NCBI RefSeq assembly: GCF_050436995.1
Contig: NC_134763.1
Span: 1,550,001 to 1,614,000, forward strand
From: Anticarsia gemmatalis
Taxonomy: Eukaryota > Arthropoda > Insecta > Lepidoptera > Erebidae
Direction of reading: 5' to 3'
DNA length: 64,000 bases
Shown piece by piece: positions 21,155 through 32,090 of the stretch. The number at the start of each line of letters is the position of its first letter. Position 1 is the first letter of the stretch. The notes beneath the pieces are model-generated. The model was not told the DNA's origin, ran no database searches, and saw only the letters and a list, made by a program, of their open reading frames with translations. The translations under genes were made by a program, and so were the position numbers.

Positions 21155-21770
21155 GGTGAATATTTTTCTAAAGTAGCTTGGAGATTACCTATTAACCGTA
21201 AATTTTAAGTAAATTGATAGTAACACAGGTAGCGATCCAGTCACATGGGACTTACAGTATTGATGGTCAAAATAGGTTGTATTAAAAGGACTTATTTCAA
21301 AATATTGGTGATTGAAAAGTACAATGCACTACATTATTTATACACGCGCCACAAATTCGCCTCTTTCACTCGGACCTCACCTTTCTTCGCTTGCATTAGT
21401 CTACTAAATTACTCAAACTAAAATCATAGCTATCTATATCTAGACCAGAACTCAAAATAATAATTGACCTATAAAAATACCAATTAACTAATTATCTTAA
21501 TCATAAACAAGGACCCGTTCTCTTCAAACATAAAAAGTAAATAAAAGCATAAACAACTTTCTACAGTCGGACCGCGAGCAAAACGACGCGTGACTTTTTT
21601 TACTCATTACGTCATAAGATGGCCGATGCATAATACCTGTGCGATCTTAGTTCATTTACATCGAACTACATCCGACGATTACATGAACTATTTTATGTTT
21701 CTTTAGCATTATTCCAGTTCTGAAAACGTACTTGATATTTTGGAGGTCATATTTCCTGTAAAATAATTCT
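21155..21770. other. No gene seen; unassigned
   Basis: AGTAGCTTGGAGATTACC and TCACATGGGACTTACAG near 21,170-21,255 are repeat E traces. The rest is unassigned AT-rich DNA. Confidence 0.4.
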
Positions 21771-22130
21771 CACTTGTTCTAACGGTGAAGGAAAACATCG
21801 TGATGCGTTGCATGCCTGAGAGTTCTATAGCACAGTTCTTAAGTATGTAAAGTCCCTAGTCTGCACTTGGACAGCGTGGTGGACAAAAGACTAACCCCTC
21901 CCTCATACTGGGACGAAACCGTTACTATGAAATAAACCACTGCTGGACAAGGGTTTCTTCCCGTAAGAAAAATGGCGTTAGGCCTTGTGTCCACTACGCT
22001 AGCCAAGTGCGGGTCTTTGCATACCATCAAGAACTGTTCTAAAGAACTCTCAGGCAAGCAAGTTTGCATCACGATGTTTTCCTTCACCGTTGGAACAAGT
22101 GATAATTATTTCTAATACACATAACTTAAA
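21770..22130. repeat. Palindromic pair of SINE-A copies
   Basis: Plus copy 21,770-21,930 and minus copy 21,940-22,128 meet at their 3' ends. Both contain the CGGTGAAGGAAAACATCGTG block (one reversed) and AGAGTTCT. Confidence 0.72.
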
Positions 22131-22681
22131 CAAACGCATTAATAAACAAGTAACTTGTATTATTCATTTCGTTATCGTTAAAGAAACCGTTGTGACCTTT
22201 ACAACTCTTTGTTTAACAAATACAAATGGCGTAATTAAATACTTTTTATACATACATACATAATATCACGCCTTTTTCCCCATAGGAGTAGGTAGACACC
22301 AATTAACGCCACTTGGTACGATACTTGCAAACTTCCCTTGCTTTATTCACTATATTCATATCCATACATCTTGTCATACAGGACTGCCGGTTACGAGTAC
22401 TACGCACCTGACATTTTTTCAAGCTATTAGGTACTAGGTAGGTACCTATATCCTTATTTAGTGGAGTCCCCTGATCGATTTATAAAACCAGCACATGAAA
22501 ATGCAAGCGTATGCTGTGTTGCAATGAAATTTGTTAATATTCCCCAAACCAATTGAAAAACTTTAAAGATATATATGGTACGGAACCATTCGTGAGCAAT
22601 TCCAGCTCGCACTTGGCCGGTTTTTTAGAAGACACGAATAAAGCTGTGTAATACATTCTTTCACCATTATGTCTGTACATA
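22131..22681. other. No gene seen
   Basis: CATACATACATAATATCACG and CGCCTTTTTCCCCATAGGAG near 22,250-22,290 are repeat E 3' sequence. Otherwise unassigned. Confidence 0.4.
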
Positions 22682-22935
22682 TCTATACTAATATTATAAA
22701 GCTGAAGAGTTTGATTGTTTGTTGGTTTGAACGCGCTAATCTCAAAAACTGCTAGTCCGATTTGAAAAAATCTTTCAGTGTTAGATAGCCCATTTATCGA
22801 GGAAGGCTATAGGCTATATATCATCACGCTACGACTATTAGGAGCGGAGTAGTAACGAAAAATGTTACAAAAACGGGGAAAATTATGAACTATTCTCTCT
22901 TATATAATGCAAGCGAAGTTGCGCGGGTCAGCTAG
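22682..22935 (+). mobile_element. Helitron (CTATACTAATATTATAAAGC type), complete
   Basis: TC at 22682 after host A, CTAG at 22932-22935 before T; hairpin GCAAGCGAAGTTGCGC. Confidence 0.88.
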
Positions 22936-23142
22936 TACATTATGTAAGTTCCACATAAGTGTTTACATTAGTTACGTGTGACTTGTAATCACAATTTAAT
23001 AGATTTTAAATCGACACAGGTGTGTGTAAATTACAGCGGAACTGAAAGATACTATTCCTGTAATTTGCTCAAGACAGATATTTATTTACCAGTCAATTAA
23101 TTTACATAAAATCTGAAAAATCAAACTGCTATTCTGAAATCA

Positions 23143-23262
23143 TAACTTTTAAACTCTCGCGTTGCATGTTTAATGTATAATAGAATACGGGAATTAACGC
23201 GAACACGCATTATACCTTAAAATGCCTAACGTTTCGGCGCAGGTTGCACTCGCTGTGGTCGC
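23143..23262 (-). mobile_element. Same retroposed family as 16,721 (minus)
   Basis: CATAACTTTTAAACTCTCGC, GTATAATAGAATACGGGAAT and AACGTTTCGGCGCAGGTTGC in reverse order relative to 16,742-16,857. Confidence 0.62.
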
Positions 23263-23384
23263 GTGGTCGTGAAATCTCTTTGAAAATCCGGTCAGTATTT
23301 GCGAACATCATACACGCAGTAGAATTATGATTTACTAGGTTCTGCCAATAACTTAACGCGCGTAATAAACGCGTGAAAAAAAAA

Positions 23385-23515
23385 ATCACGGAGTAAAAGT
23401 ATCCTATGTGTTAAATCCAGGTTATAAGCATAATTATATCAGTGTGCCAAATTTCATTAAAACTCCGTGCTGTAGGTTTTTCGTGAATAAACTTTCGCGA
23501 ATTCTAATATAGAAC
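23385..23515 (-). mobile_element. Helitron body fragment (minus)
   Basis: GTATCCTATGTGTTAAATCC, GGTTATAAGCATAATTATAT and CCAAATTTCATTAAAACTCC are shared with the Helitron group at 8,778. Ends lost. Confidence 0.45.
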
Positions 23516-23551
23516 GACGTTATACGACGTAATACGAAGTTCTAGTAATTG

Positions 23552-23770
23552 ACTGCCTCCGTGGCGCAGTGGTTTAGGTCACCATGCCAACACTACTGCG
23601 TCGGGAGGTCGTGGGTTCGATTCCCACACGGAGCAATTATTTGTGCGATCCACAAATAATTGTTTCGGGTCTGGTTCTGTCCGTTGTTTATATGTTTGTA
23701 AAAATCCCCGCGACACAAGAGCAATTCTTAGTGCGGGAGTTGTCTTTTAAAAACGAAAACAAAAAAAGGT
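23552..23770 (+). mobile_element. SINE-B, best-preserved copy
   Basis: Starts GACTGCCTCCGTGGCGCAG, B box GGGTTCGATTCCC, then a hairpin-like ATTATTTGTGCGATCCACAA / ATAATTG, GTTTCGGGTCTGG, GCGGGAGTTGTCTTTT and an A-rich tail. Confidence 0.85.
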
Positions 23771-23871
23771 AGGACAATAATAAATATGAAGTGATAGTAA
23801 AGGACAAGGAAATTTCAAAATATATATGACGCATAGCATTAAAATTCATGAAAACATAATAAACTAACACA

Positions 23872-24131
23872 TTGCTGGCCCTCTGATGGGCAAATGTGCT
23901 CTCCTGGAATGAGGAAAGGGTAAGGTCTTAATTCCACCACACTGGCGAAGTGGATTTTGCATACCTTCACTCCACACTTTTGGCGATTGAAAAGAGTGGC
24001 CGTGAGTTTCTCGCTAGCTCTTCTAATAAGGCTCTACCCCCTTTCCGAGCTAGTGGTAGATTCAGTAATTGCAACGACTATCATAAGTGTCAATATTTGA
24101 CCTAAATGAATAAATGATTTGATTTGATTTT
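23872..24131. repeat. SINE-A fragment (minus) followed by repeat G (plus)
   Basis: GGCAAATGTGCTCTCCTGGA to 23,972, then GAAAAGAGTGGCCGTGAGTT, CTCTACCCCCTTTCCGAGC and a TTTGATTTGATTT tail. Confidence 0.65.
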
Positions 24132-24139
24132 AACTTCAT

Positions 24140-24285
24140 GATTCGGCTCGGATCACGATCCTGTATTACAAGATGTATTGACGTGAATGAGGCAAAGGAA
24201 TTTAGCAATGATCGTAGCAAGTGCTATCTCTGGTCTCAACCAGAGAACAGCACTTGCTCATTAGCTCAGCATTTTTTTTTTCATC
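24140..24285 (+). repeat. Decayed LINE ORF2 3' end with a local hairpin
   Basis: CTGTATTACAAGATGTATTG and GTGAATGAGGCAAAGG as at 36,805. AGCAAGTGCT...AGCACTTGCT (24,217-24,258) can fold back. Confidence 0.5.
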
Positions 24286-24455
24286 ACGAAAATGCGTTCC
24301 TGCATGACCCGATCCAGGCAGGTAGCGGTGGTCTGTCGGGGTCTCCCGCCGGCTAGGCGTTCCGGCTTTAAATTTGGGCATACTGACTACAAACCTGACG
24401 GTGTTCCTTCAACAGTCACCATAAAGTGGCCAGGACGCACTAGCTCAGCCTGCCC
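24285..24455 (-). repeat. Repeat F (minus)
   Basis: GTCTCCCGCCGGCTAGGCGT, TTGGGCATACTGACTAC, ACAGTCACCATAAAGTGGCC. Reverse of 2,715-2,880. Frames across it are repeat-derived. Confidence 0.62.
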
Positions 24456-25350
24456 GCTTGGGAAATTGGGTTATATATGTATGTACGTGATTGAGGGACT
24501 TGGGCTAGAAAGGCTCAGAACAGGATTGACTGACATATATGAGGGAAGGTGAGGTGACGTTACTTTGAGAAGACCCTGGTGGGTAGCTTTTGTTCTGGAT
24601 CATCGTGCAAACAGTTATATGCATGCATGCTGATCTGATTTGCATGCAAGGTGAATGTTTATACTGTCTAGCTATTCATTGAACTGAAGCAAATGAAGGT
24701 TTAAGAATCCAATAAAATAGTATGAACAAGTTTTAAGGAAAAAGTAATTTTAATATAATAATGTATTTTTTCTTAATATGATGTATCTATTAAGATTAGA
24801 ACTTATACGGGGTACGCAATTTTGTACCTAATACATGACAAAACGGATTACATTTCAAAATCCATAGAATGGTACCGCAATAATAGCTTATAATAATTAT
24901 ATAGCACAGACAGTAAAATATACGACAAAATTAAAACCCAAGAAAATAATTAAAACTTCCCGGTGACATGTCGTTCCACTACAGTGTCTACAGATTTATG
25001 TCAACCTCTTTAGTTAATAATGAAACTGTCATACTTTCTACTGCCCATAATAACTTTAAAAAAGCAAGCACATGTAAGACAAAATAAAAACAAAAATTTT
25101 GGTATTAAGTTCTCCTTGTTAAGCCCGAATAGTACAATCAAATAGTACTACGGAACACAATATAAACGAACTATTAACATAGCACGATATTCATTGCTAC
25201 CTTTCACTTAAACCGTCTCTTGTTACACGGTCCGGCACAGCGTTGTAACTTGAACGAGTATATGATGTAATGTGAGATGTCAATTTAGATAAGTCCGTAG
25301 TGCGAAGACCCTATCACTGAATGGAAAGGCGCGTTGTACATTTCACCAAG
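24456..25350. other. Upstream region of the cuticle-type gene
   Basis: No repeat recognised between about 24,640 and 25,350, so this 0.7 kb before the TATA box is the likely regulatory region. No specific factor site can be named with confidence. Confidence 0.4.
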
Positions 25351-25390
25351 TATAAAACGCTCGTGGGGATCACAGATTGCACCAGTCAAT
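25351..25390 (+). promoter_or_regulatory. Core promoter of the cuticle-type gene (TATA box and initiator)
   Basis: TATAAAA lies at 25351-25357. About 30 bases downstream, at 25381-25388, is ACCAGTCA, close to an arthropod initiator (TCAGT-like). A start there leaves a 5' UTR of about 40 bases, typical for insect cuticle genes. Seen in sequence; the start site itself is inferred. Confidence 0.65.
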
Positions 25391-25426
25391 ACTTAGAAGT
25401 CGACAGCACCATCTAAACTATACAAC

Positions 25427-25438
25427 ATGATCGCTTTC
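25427..25438 (+). CDS. Cuticle-type gene, coding exon 1 (four codons)
   Basis: The ATG is followed by ATC GCT TTC and then the donor GTAAGT. A tiny first coding exon that splits the signal peptide is a common layout in insect cuticle genes. It joins in frame to exon 2, whose first residues continue the hydrophobic signal segment, and this supports this start. Confidence 0.82.
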
Positions 25439-28400
25439 GTAAGTATTTCTTATAAATTATTTATTTTATTGACATAATTTTTAATCTGTGTAACGAAATT
25501 CGCGGGTTTCCTGGCTGAATAGACCGTGTTTCCTTTGCCTGGAATGTGTTCTTAAAATTCAAAATGGCTGACTGTTTTAAGTGAAATATTTTGTTTATAA
25601 TTTTATGTTAATTACTTTCTCACGCTCCGGATGTTAATGAATGTATAATTTGAACGTTATTGGTAATGACCGGTGACATAATGGTCTCATAATGTTCAAC
25701 ACAATGATTTTAATTTAAACATTAAACTCGAATACGACAAAATTTATGTATTTTTAGAAAGAAACACATTTCTTCTTTCTTACTAATAATATATTTTTAT
25801 TGGAGTTTAAATTAATACTACATTTTTCATATATATTATTACAAATTAACCGTATATAATATACTTGTTTAATGCAACGAGGGACCTAGGTTTTGTTTAG
25901 TTTTAAAAAAGTATTTTAAGATTTAAATAGTAGTCGACATTTTTAACGGTTTTACAGAAATATTCATAAATAATTTACAAATTTTAATATGAATATAAAT
26001 ATCATTAATTTTAAACCTATATCTATATACAAATTAATAAGGTTTTGTAAATTGAGCCCGACCTCTAGTCTTCATCTATGTAGCGCGAAATTTAATCAAA
26101 ATTGGTACAGTGTATTAGCCGCGAAATTACATAGCCTTTGGCATTGATAATAAATATTATAGTCCAACAATTTATTAAAGAGCCTTGACATGCACGGTTT
26201 ATCTAATATTATAATTATCTATATCTATACTAATCTATACTAATATTGTAAAGCTGAAGAAGAAGTTTGTTTGTTTGAACGCGCTAATCTCAGGATCTAC
26301 TGGTCCGATTTGAAAAATTCTTTCAGTGTTAGATAGCCCATTTATTGAAGATGGCATAGGATATATATCATCACGCTACGGCCAATACGAGTGGAGTAGC
26401 GTCGAAAAATGTAACAAAAACGGAGAAAATCATGACCCATTCTCTCTTAAGTGACGCAAGCTAAGTTGCGCGGGTCAGCTAGTTATTAAATTAAAGTAGC
26501 TGTATCAAGCAGGCCACCGTCAGCTGCATGAGCCTGCGAGTCACTGATGTTCTAAATTCTGAATTTAGTGTACCTCCAATAAGGAACCTTGCATACAAGA
26601 CTCTCTACTAAGTTGTTGGACGTTTAACTATCCCCCGGTTTCTGAGGTACATTTAGCGGTAGTTTATCTATTTAATAGCAAACTCATATAAAAACTATGC
26701 GGTCACCCATCTATGGAGTGACCGCGCCAAGGATTGCTTAACCCACAGATCGTATACCGACCGGTGAGCGCAACTAGCTATGGCTAATTTACAGTCATTG
26801 ATATTGATAGTATGTAGTTATATTGAATAGAAAATTAATAGTCCGTTGCTATTCTGGTTTCTCTACGTTTTCACCATGCATATGCACTTAGCACACGAGC
26901 TAATTATTATATGCGAGAGATTTCCTTTCATTAACAGCTAGCCGTTTCCCGTCTTCGCCAGGGTTGGGTACATAACCACCCTTTCTGGGGTATAAAGTGT
27001 TCTATAACCCAGGTGACAGGTGCATATATAGATGCACCTGACGAGAGGTTTCGAGTTTGATTCCTGGGGCAGTCTTTCCTAATTTAGTTGAGGTTGGTAA
27101 TATGCTTGGCATATGGCAATAAACTTGCGTCTTATTACCTAAAACTGACATTGTTAATGGCAAAACGTGAGTGTATTTCATACACCTCTCATGGCTACAC
27201 CTTCTGTCATATCAAGTGCGATATTATGTATAACGTAACGTTATTTTACAGAGAACAGCAGCCATCCTCCTCCTCGCGGCGTTCGCCAGCTGCCGCCCCT
27301 CTGAAGAATGGGAGCCGGAGGGTCACTCACACACGGAGCACTCCAAGCCGTACCACGTGACTGTGGTGAAGAAGATCGGAGTGCCGGTCCCTCACCCGGT
27401 CGCCGTGTCCGTGCCCCAGTACGTCAAGGTCCCCATACCTCAGCCCTACCCCGTCCACGTCACTGTGGAACAACCCATCCATGTACCAGTTTATAAGGTA
27501 AGCTTAACACATACTGCAAAATCTTACTATAGAGACTTAAATCAGCGCCCCTATCGTAAACAACGGCTACTAATTCACTTTACTGTCAAACATGACAGAA
27601 GAACGACAGTTTAGAAAAAATTGTTGGTCGTGCTCATGATTCGTAGTGAAACTAAAGAGCTTAGATAGAGAATTAGCATTAAAATGAAGTCTTACGTAAT
27701 ACTACATAAAACTGATTGATGATCTCAAAATATCATCAGTGAACTCATGTTCACAAAACAAATTTTTGTCCGATTCAATAATAGTCTAAAGTAGAATCAA
27801 AATCGAATTATTAATCCATTTAGGTCAAATGCTAACTCCTAAAATAGTCAATGATACAGAGAGTGAATTTACTGCCTGTTCGGAATGCAGAGCCAATGAG
27901 AAGAGCTGGCAAAAACTCGTCTTTTTCAAAGATACAACCATTTTTGATCGTTCTTTATAAGCTTGTAAGAGTCCCGAGATAAAACAAGTCCTAGTCCGCG
28001 AGTTGTCTTAAAATCTATTATATAAAACTCTTCCGTTACTAAGTGACTGACTGATGGACAACGCACAGCCGAAACTACTGAGCGTATAAAGTTGAAATTT
28101 GGTATGAAGATTTCTTGGAAAGTGTGGAGGAACACTAAGAGAGGATTTCTGGAAGTTCCCTCCTCGAAGGGTGTAAAAAGGGGGAAAGGCTTTAATGAAA
28201 AATCAGCAATAAATAAGGGTTGTGGAAGCGGGAAAAGTAAAGCCCATGTGGAAGAAGCCACGAGCGGCCGCTAGTGTGTTATGTAACAGCAAATCGATAG
28301 GATATAAGCAAATAAATGCTCTAGGAACTAATTCACAGTCCATGTTAACGACACTTACGATTGCATTACGATTTATACGAGTTTATTGATCTTAGATGAA

Positions 28401-29786
28401 TAAAAATGTAATTGAGTACACGCGATATAATACTGACTATACATTTGTAGAGAGTCTTTAAACCAAGATCGCGACTGGCTGAAGTATAACAAATAGAACA
28501 TCTATGACCTAACTTGACAGCTGAAGATGCTCTGTTTGATACAGCTACTTTATTTTGGAAATACACAGCATTATTAGTTATAATCTAGATAAATTGTGCA
28601 TGCCAGTTGTGCCATTGTGTTATGCTCTGTGCTAAGTTGTCGAATTATACCTTTCCATGCGTGGAAGGTTGGACAAACGTATGGACTGTTTACGAAAGAG
28701 TAGAGCTAGCAAGTCTTTTAATTCGGGAATAGTCGTAAAACTTTGTCGACCATGAGTAAGAATAGTGGTTGCTATGCTGTGACTATTGTTTAGGGATCAA
28801 TTGCCTCGTAAAGCGCGTCTAATGGTGTCATTTTCAATAGCACAAGTAATTACTGTGTAGTTAATAATCAAAAATAAATTACCAAGCATACGTCGCCATG
28901 ACTATAAAAAAAAGATTGACAATAAAAAACTTAGAATGAAACCTCCATTCACATCACTAAGTAGTTAATTGGAGACATTCTCTTTACCATCACAGATTCC
29001 TATCAACCACGAACTTAATACAAAGTGAAAACATACAATTACTTACCACGAAGCAAATAAACAAAATATATATTATATCACAGCTATTGTCGATGCATTT
29101 TTTGCAACAATCTCATAATGTTGGCATAATGGCATGAATGTCGTTGCACCATTTCGTTACATAATTCAGTCGGCCATGACAGAAAGTGAATGCGCGCGCA
29201 CTCGAGCGTGATCTTGAAAAAAGAACACTCCCGCGCATTTGTGACAGCGGTTATGAACGTATTCATCTTGGATATAGTACTTCCGGTTTGATGAGACATT
29301 TATGATCGTTTAGTATCTTTTTAATGTTATGTTCAGTATTTTAGATAGAAAGATAAGATTAAATCGCGTTGAGATTTAAGATGACAAATGTTGACTTCGA
29401 TCGTTTGCTATAAATATCTGAGCAATTAATGACTGCTAGACTGATTGTGGAGTCGTTTTTTAATGAGTTTATTACTTGATTACGCTTTCTCACTTAGATA
29501 TTCATAGTCTAGAAACTTAAACCTGATCTGAACTCTACTTTAAGTGCCTGCAAAAAGTTGAAGCTGTGTCAATACGAGTACTAATGTTACTTTTCTTTCT
29601 CAGGTCGTACCCCAAGTGGTGGAGAAGCCAGTACCGTACACCGTCGAGAAACCCGTCCCTTATGAAGTCGAGAAGCCCTACCCCGTAGAGGTCGAGAAGA
29701 AGGTCGAGGTCCCCATCCCTAAGCCCTATCCCGTCCATGTTCCCGTCTACAAGCACGTCTACCACCACAAGGGAGGCAAGCACTAA
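25427..29786 (+). CDS. Secreted cuticle-type protein rich in Val, Pro, Lys and Tyr (3 exons, 146 aa)
   Basis: The coding exons are 25427-25438, 27252-27497 and 29604-29786. All junctions are phase 0 with GT/AG ends, and the joined frame has no stop. Residues 1-4 come from exon 1. Residues 5-17 are a hydrophobic stretch (TAAILLLAAFAS), so this is a signal peptide cut near residue 16-18. The mature chain is low complexity: VPVPHPV and VPIPQPYPV in exon 2, repeated KPVPY-x-VEK and EKPYPVEVEK blocks in exon 3, and a His/Lys/Gly tail ending KGGKH. There is no Rebers-Riddiford (CPR) chitin-binding consensus. Proteins of this composition are extracellular cuticle or matrix components; the fly Vajk proteins are the nearest type I can name, by composition only. 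Third codon positions are strongly C/G, unlike the flanks. A TATA box sits 76 bases before the ATG. Both introns hold transposons. The exon structure is secure; the exact family is an inference. Confidence 0.85.
26160..26626. mobile_element. MITE-3 with a Helitron nested inside (intron 1 of the cuticle-type gene)
   Basis: Left end AGTCCAACAATTTATTAAAG; right end CTCTACTAAGTTGTTGGAC. GTCAGCTGCATGAGCCTGCG and ACTGATGTTCTAAATT are family body. The Helitron occupies 26,224-26,482. Confidence 0.72.
26224..26482 (+). mobile_element. Helitron (CTATACTAATATTATAAAGC type), complete
   Basis: The 5' tip is duplicated (TCTATACTAATCTATACTAA); ends GCGCGGGTCAGCTAG before T. Confidence 0.85.
26629..26692 (+). 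mobile_element. MITE-2, left half only
   Basis: CCCCCGGTTTCTGAGGTACA and TTTAGCGGTAGTTTATC match the palindromic element at 32,755; the right half is replaced by a 5S SINE fragment. Confidence 0.62.
26695..26790 (-). mobile_element. 5S-derived SINE, head only (minus)
   Basis: GCGGTCACCCATCTATGGAG, GATTGCTTAACCCACAGATC and CGACCGGTGAGCGCAACTAG. Confidence 0.75.
26990..27245 (+). repeat. Repeat E copy (intron 1)
   Basis: GAGGTTTCGAGTTTGATTCC (decayed B box), GTTAATGGCAAAACGTGAGT and CACCTCTCATGGCTACACC. Confidence 0.5.
27252..27497 (+). CDS. Cuticle-type gene, coding exon 2 (82 codons)
   Basis: The acceptor is TTATTTTACAG and the donor is AAG|GTAAGC. The exon encodes the rest of the signal peptide, an acidic/His linker (EEWEPEGHSHTEHS) and the first Val/Pro-rich blocks, ending HVPVYK. 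It is GC-rich against AT-rich introns. Confidence 0.88.
28014..28274 (+). mobile_element. Helitron of a different family, complete
   Basis: TCTATTATATAAAACTCTTC at the 5' end and CCACGAGCGGCCGCTAG at the 3' end, flanked by A and T. AAGTTGAAATTTGGTATGAA is typical of Helitron bodies. The internal frames at 28,092 and 27,926 are not genes. Confidence 0.78.
28425..28652. mobile_element. MITE-3 remnant
   Basis: TAGAGAGTCTTTAAACC at the left, GTGCTAAGTTGTCGAATTAT at the right; body GACAGCTGAAGATGCTCTG is a decayed form of the family centre. Confidence 0.5.
29604..29786 (+). CDS. Cuticle-type gene, coding exon 3 with stop (60 codons)
   Basis: The acceptor is CTTTCTCAG. The exon begins VVPQVVEKPVPYTVEKPVPY and ends at TAA. 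The repeat is Pro-Tyr/Val-Glu-Lys. The stop overlaps an AATAAA at 29786-29791. That is very close to the stop for a poly(A) signal, so the true signal may lie further on. Confidence 0.88.
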   Translation, partial: VVPQVVEKPVPYTVEKPVPYEVEKPYPVEVEKKVEVPIPKPYPVHVPVYKHVYHHKGGKH

Positions 29787-29791
29787 ATAAA

Positions 29792-30660
29792 AAAAAATGG
29801 GGTACAGTACGTTCGAATTTAAAAAACAAGACTGACAGATGCCATTAAATTTAAAAAAGAAAATTTTTGACATTAATGACAGCTGTCAGATTTGAGTGAA
29901 GTTCGCAAACGTACGAGGTCATATAGCTTATTTTTTATAAGCGGGGTTGCCACTTGTAAATACAAATTCCGTAGATCTGACGGAGATGTAATGAGTCACA
30001 CCAGCACATCAAAATATGACTATTAAACATATTGCATTTAATTTGTGTACTTATGCTGATAATAATAGTTTTTGTTTTATCAAAATCGGGTCAAAATTAC
30101 CGAAGTTACAGCGTTATAAAGTTTCACTGCATTTTTAAATTTTCGTTGCTTCGCGCGCTATGCGCTGACGTCACGACGCAACAGACACGCTAGTTCGACT
30201 GCGGGTGATGCGGAGTTTTGATTTGAAAAGTGATTTGCATTTAATATTTAAAGAGTCTGTGTATGTGTATGTGTTATAAATTTAATCATCGTGTTTTTTG
30301 TAAAATAAGCCTCCACTAAGATATCCTCGATCTCGATCGCCACGCACACAATCATCAACTAGACCCAGGTAAAGAAAGTTGAACTCGTATACTACTAATA
30401 ATATTTTTGTGTGTAGTTAACAATAAAATTGAAAGTTTGTTACAACTGGCATTACAAATAATGAGTGTTACGTACCTACCAAGTGTAAATTTGGAAAACA
30501 TAGTTTTAAAATAATATTATAAAAAAAAAAATTGTCACCCCTGCCTCTGACTTTAGTCAGGTTGATGGCTATCATATGAACGCATGAATCTACTCTGTAG
30601 GTATACCAACATAACACCCAATCATATGCTATATGATTGGGTGTGTAATGACAACTTTTA
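29792..30660. other. Downstream of the cuticle-type gene; no gene seen
   Basis: ATGACGTCA-like CGCTGACGTCACGACGCAAC near 30,165 lies in a CpG-rich stretch that also recurs in looser form near 31,400. CCAATCATATGCTATATGATTGG (30,619-30,641) is a palindrome. Confidence 0.4.
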
Positions 30661-30663
30661 ATT

Positions 30664-30910
30664 AACACGTTTGGCGCAGTGGTTTAAGCGGTCACCTCGC
30701 CGCAACAACCGTAGCGCCGCGTGTGGTGGGTTCGAATCCCACCGGGACAAATCTTTGTGTGATGAGCACGAGTATTTGTTCTGAGCCTGGGTGTTAATGT
30801 ATCTATATAAGTATGTATTTAGAAGTATATAAGTATGTTTATCAGTTATTTGGTTACCATAGTACAAGCTCTGCTTAGTTTGGAATCAAATGACTGTGTG
30901 TGAGTTGGAA
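30664..30910 (+). mobile_element. SINE-C copy
   Basis: A box TTTGGCGCAGTGGTTTAAG, B box GGGTTCGAATCCC, then GATGAGCACGAGTATTTGTT, TATAAGTATGTATTTAGAAG and GTTACCATAGTACAAGC. Confidence 0.85.
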
Positions 30911-31785
30911 AAAAAATTGATATTATTAGATTTAATAAACATGGGTTCTTTTTTCAAAACAAACAACCAACGCCAACTCAACCGCCGCGCTCGGCTCGCC
31001 GCCGCCTTTGAAGTCATTGAACTGCTCATTAAATAGTATCAACTGTTTAGTAGAAGTTCATTGCTAGGTAGGTATGAACATTATATGGCATCTTGATCTT
31101 GAGGAAGTGTTCAAAAGGCAATAAACTTCTATTTAACATTTGCGCTTGACAGTATCTGAACCGGGCTTTAAGTTTTAGATTAGGTGTCTTTTGCAAAAAT
31201 ATAAAACAGTTTAGGTACATGGTACGGAAAAAAACTATTTTTGGGGTGTTTTTTCACTGGAGTTAGTACACATAGGAACAATACAATCTTTTTTAACCAT
31301 TTTGTTTGTCCACTATAAGCAAAACAAATTATTTAAAGCGAAACCGCGAGAGACAACGAGCCTATGTAGGTATCGGCAAGTACTGACGAAATAGCAGTGT
31401 CGGGAGATGACGTCACACGTCCGTGCGGCCGCTTCGCCGGAGTTTGGCGCGAAGGCCATACTTTGACGTTTAATATCTCGGTCATTTTTGAAGATACGAA
31501 AAAAATAAAAACAGATTTTTTATCCTTGAAGTACCTAGTTTTTAAATATGCTCATAACAAAAATCATTGGTGTGACTCATTCCGTCAGTGTTGACTTGTT
31601 GTTGTGATATTTATTGTGTGCATACAATCTGTTGTTGTTGTTTGCTGTTGTTAGCGTCGTTGTTGACTATTGTGTAATTGTTGATTATTTTTAATTTTAA
31701 GTGTTGTAGTATTATAAAATGGTTTAATGATATTTTGTTGTTTCAATTTTCTGTTAAATTAGAGATATATAAGAAAAAACCAACC
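30911..31785. other. No gene seen; GC-rich patches in AT-rich DNA
   Basis: CpG-rich patches at 30,970-31,010 and 31,345-31,460 with TGACGTCACACGTCCGTGCG. TTG-rich simple sequence at 31,600-31,700. A 65-codon frame at 31,397 shows nothing recognisable. Confidence 0.4.
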
Positions 31786-31900
31786 GCACTTTGCCCAATC
31801 CGGGAATTGAACTCAGGACTTCTGCCCGGCAGTCGCGTACACTAGGTACCTATTGCCATTTACTGGGCACTTTACCAAAATCGAACCCAGAAACTCGTCG
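31786..31900 (-). repeat. Repeat E head (minus)
   Basis: CAATCCGGGAATTGAACTC is an inverted B-box-like sequence, followed by GCCATTTACTGGGCACTTTA. Confidence 0.5.
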
Positions 31901-32090
31901 ACAGCAGTCTGATACAGTCTGTTATAAGACATGCAGAATTTGGCTTAGATATAGTTACCTACATGTCCAACATGCTTTCTACTTTCTAAAGTTTCATCTA
32001 ACCAAATAATTATAAACCTATTTTATTAGCGATAAAGTCTAGTCTAGCTTTAATCGATTTCAATCGATACTCGATATGCAATTTCCCTTC

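Larger units (their letters stand above)
27498..29603 (+). other. Intron 2 of the cuticle-type gene
   Basis: 2,106 bases from GTAAGC to CTCAG. Holds repeat G (27,790-27,935, minus), a SINE-B scrap (27,960-28,012), a complete Helitron (28,014-28,274) and a MITE-3 remnant (28,425-28,652). 28,655-29,600 has no recognised repeat or exon. Confidence 0.7.

Noticed and set aside
27308..27496. 62-codon plus-strand frame over cuticle-type exon 2
   Set aside because: Other register of the real exon; it has no signal peptide and does not join across the introns.
29535..29873. 112-codon minus-strand frame across the last cuticle-type exon
   Set aside because: Antisense shadow of the Val/Pro/Lys repeats.
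30664..30760. tRNA gene candidates with A and B boxes (also at 23,552, 38,186, 50,981 and 62,543)
   Set aside because: The heads do not fold into complete cloverleaves and each continues into a shared SINE body and A/T-rich tail.
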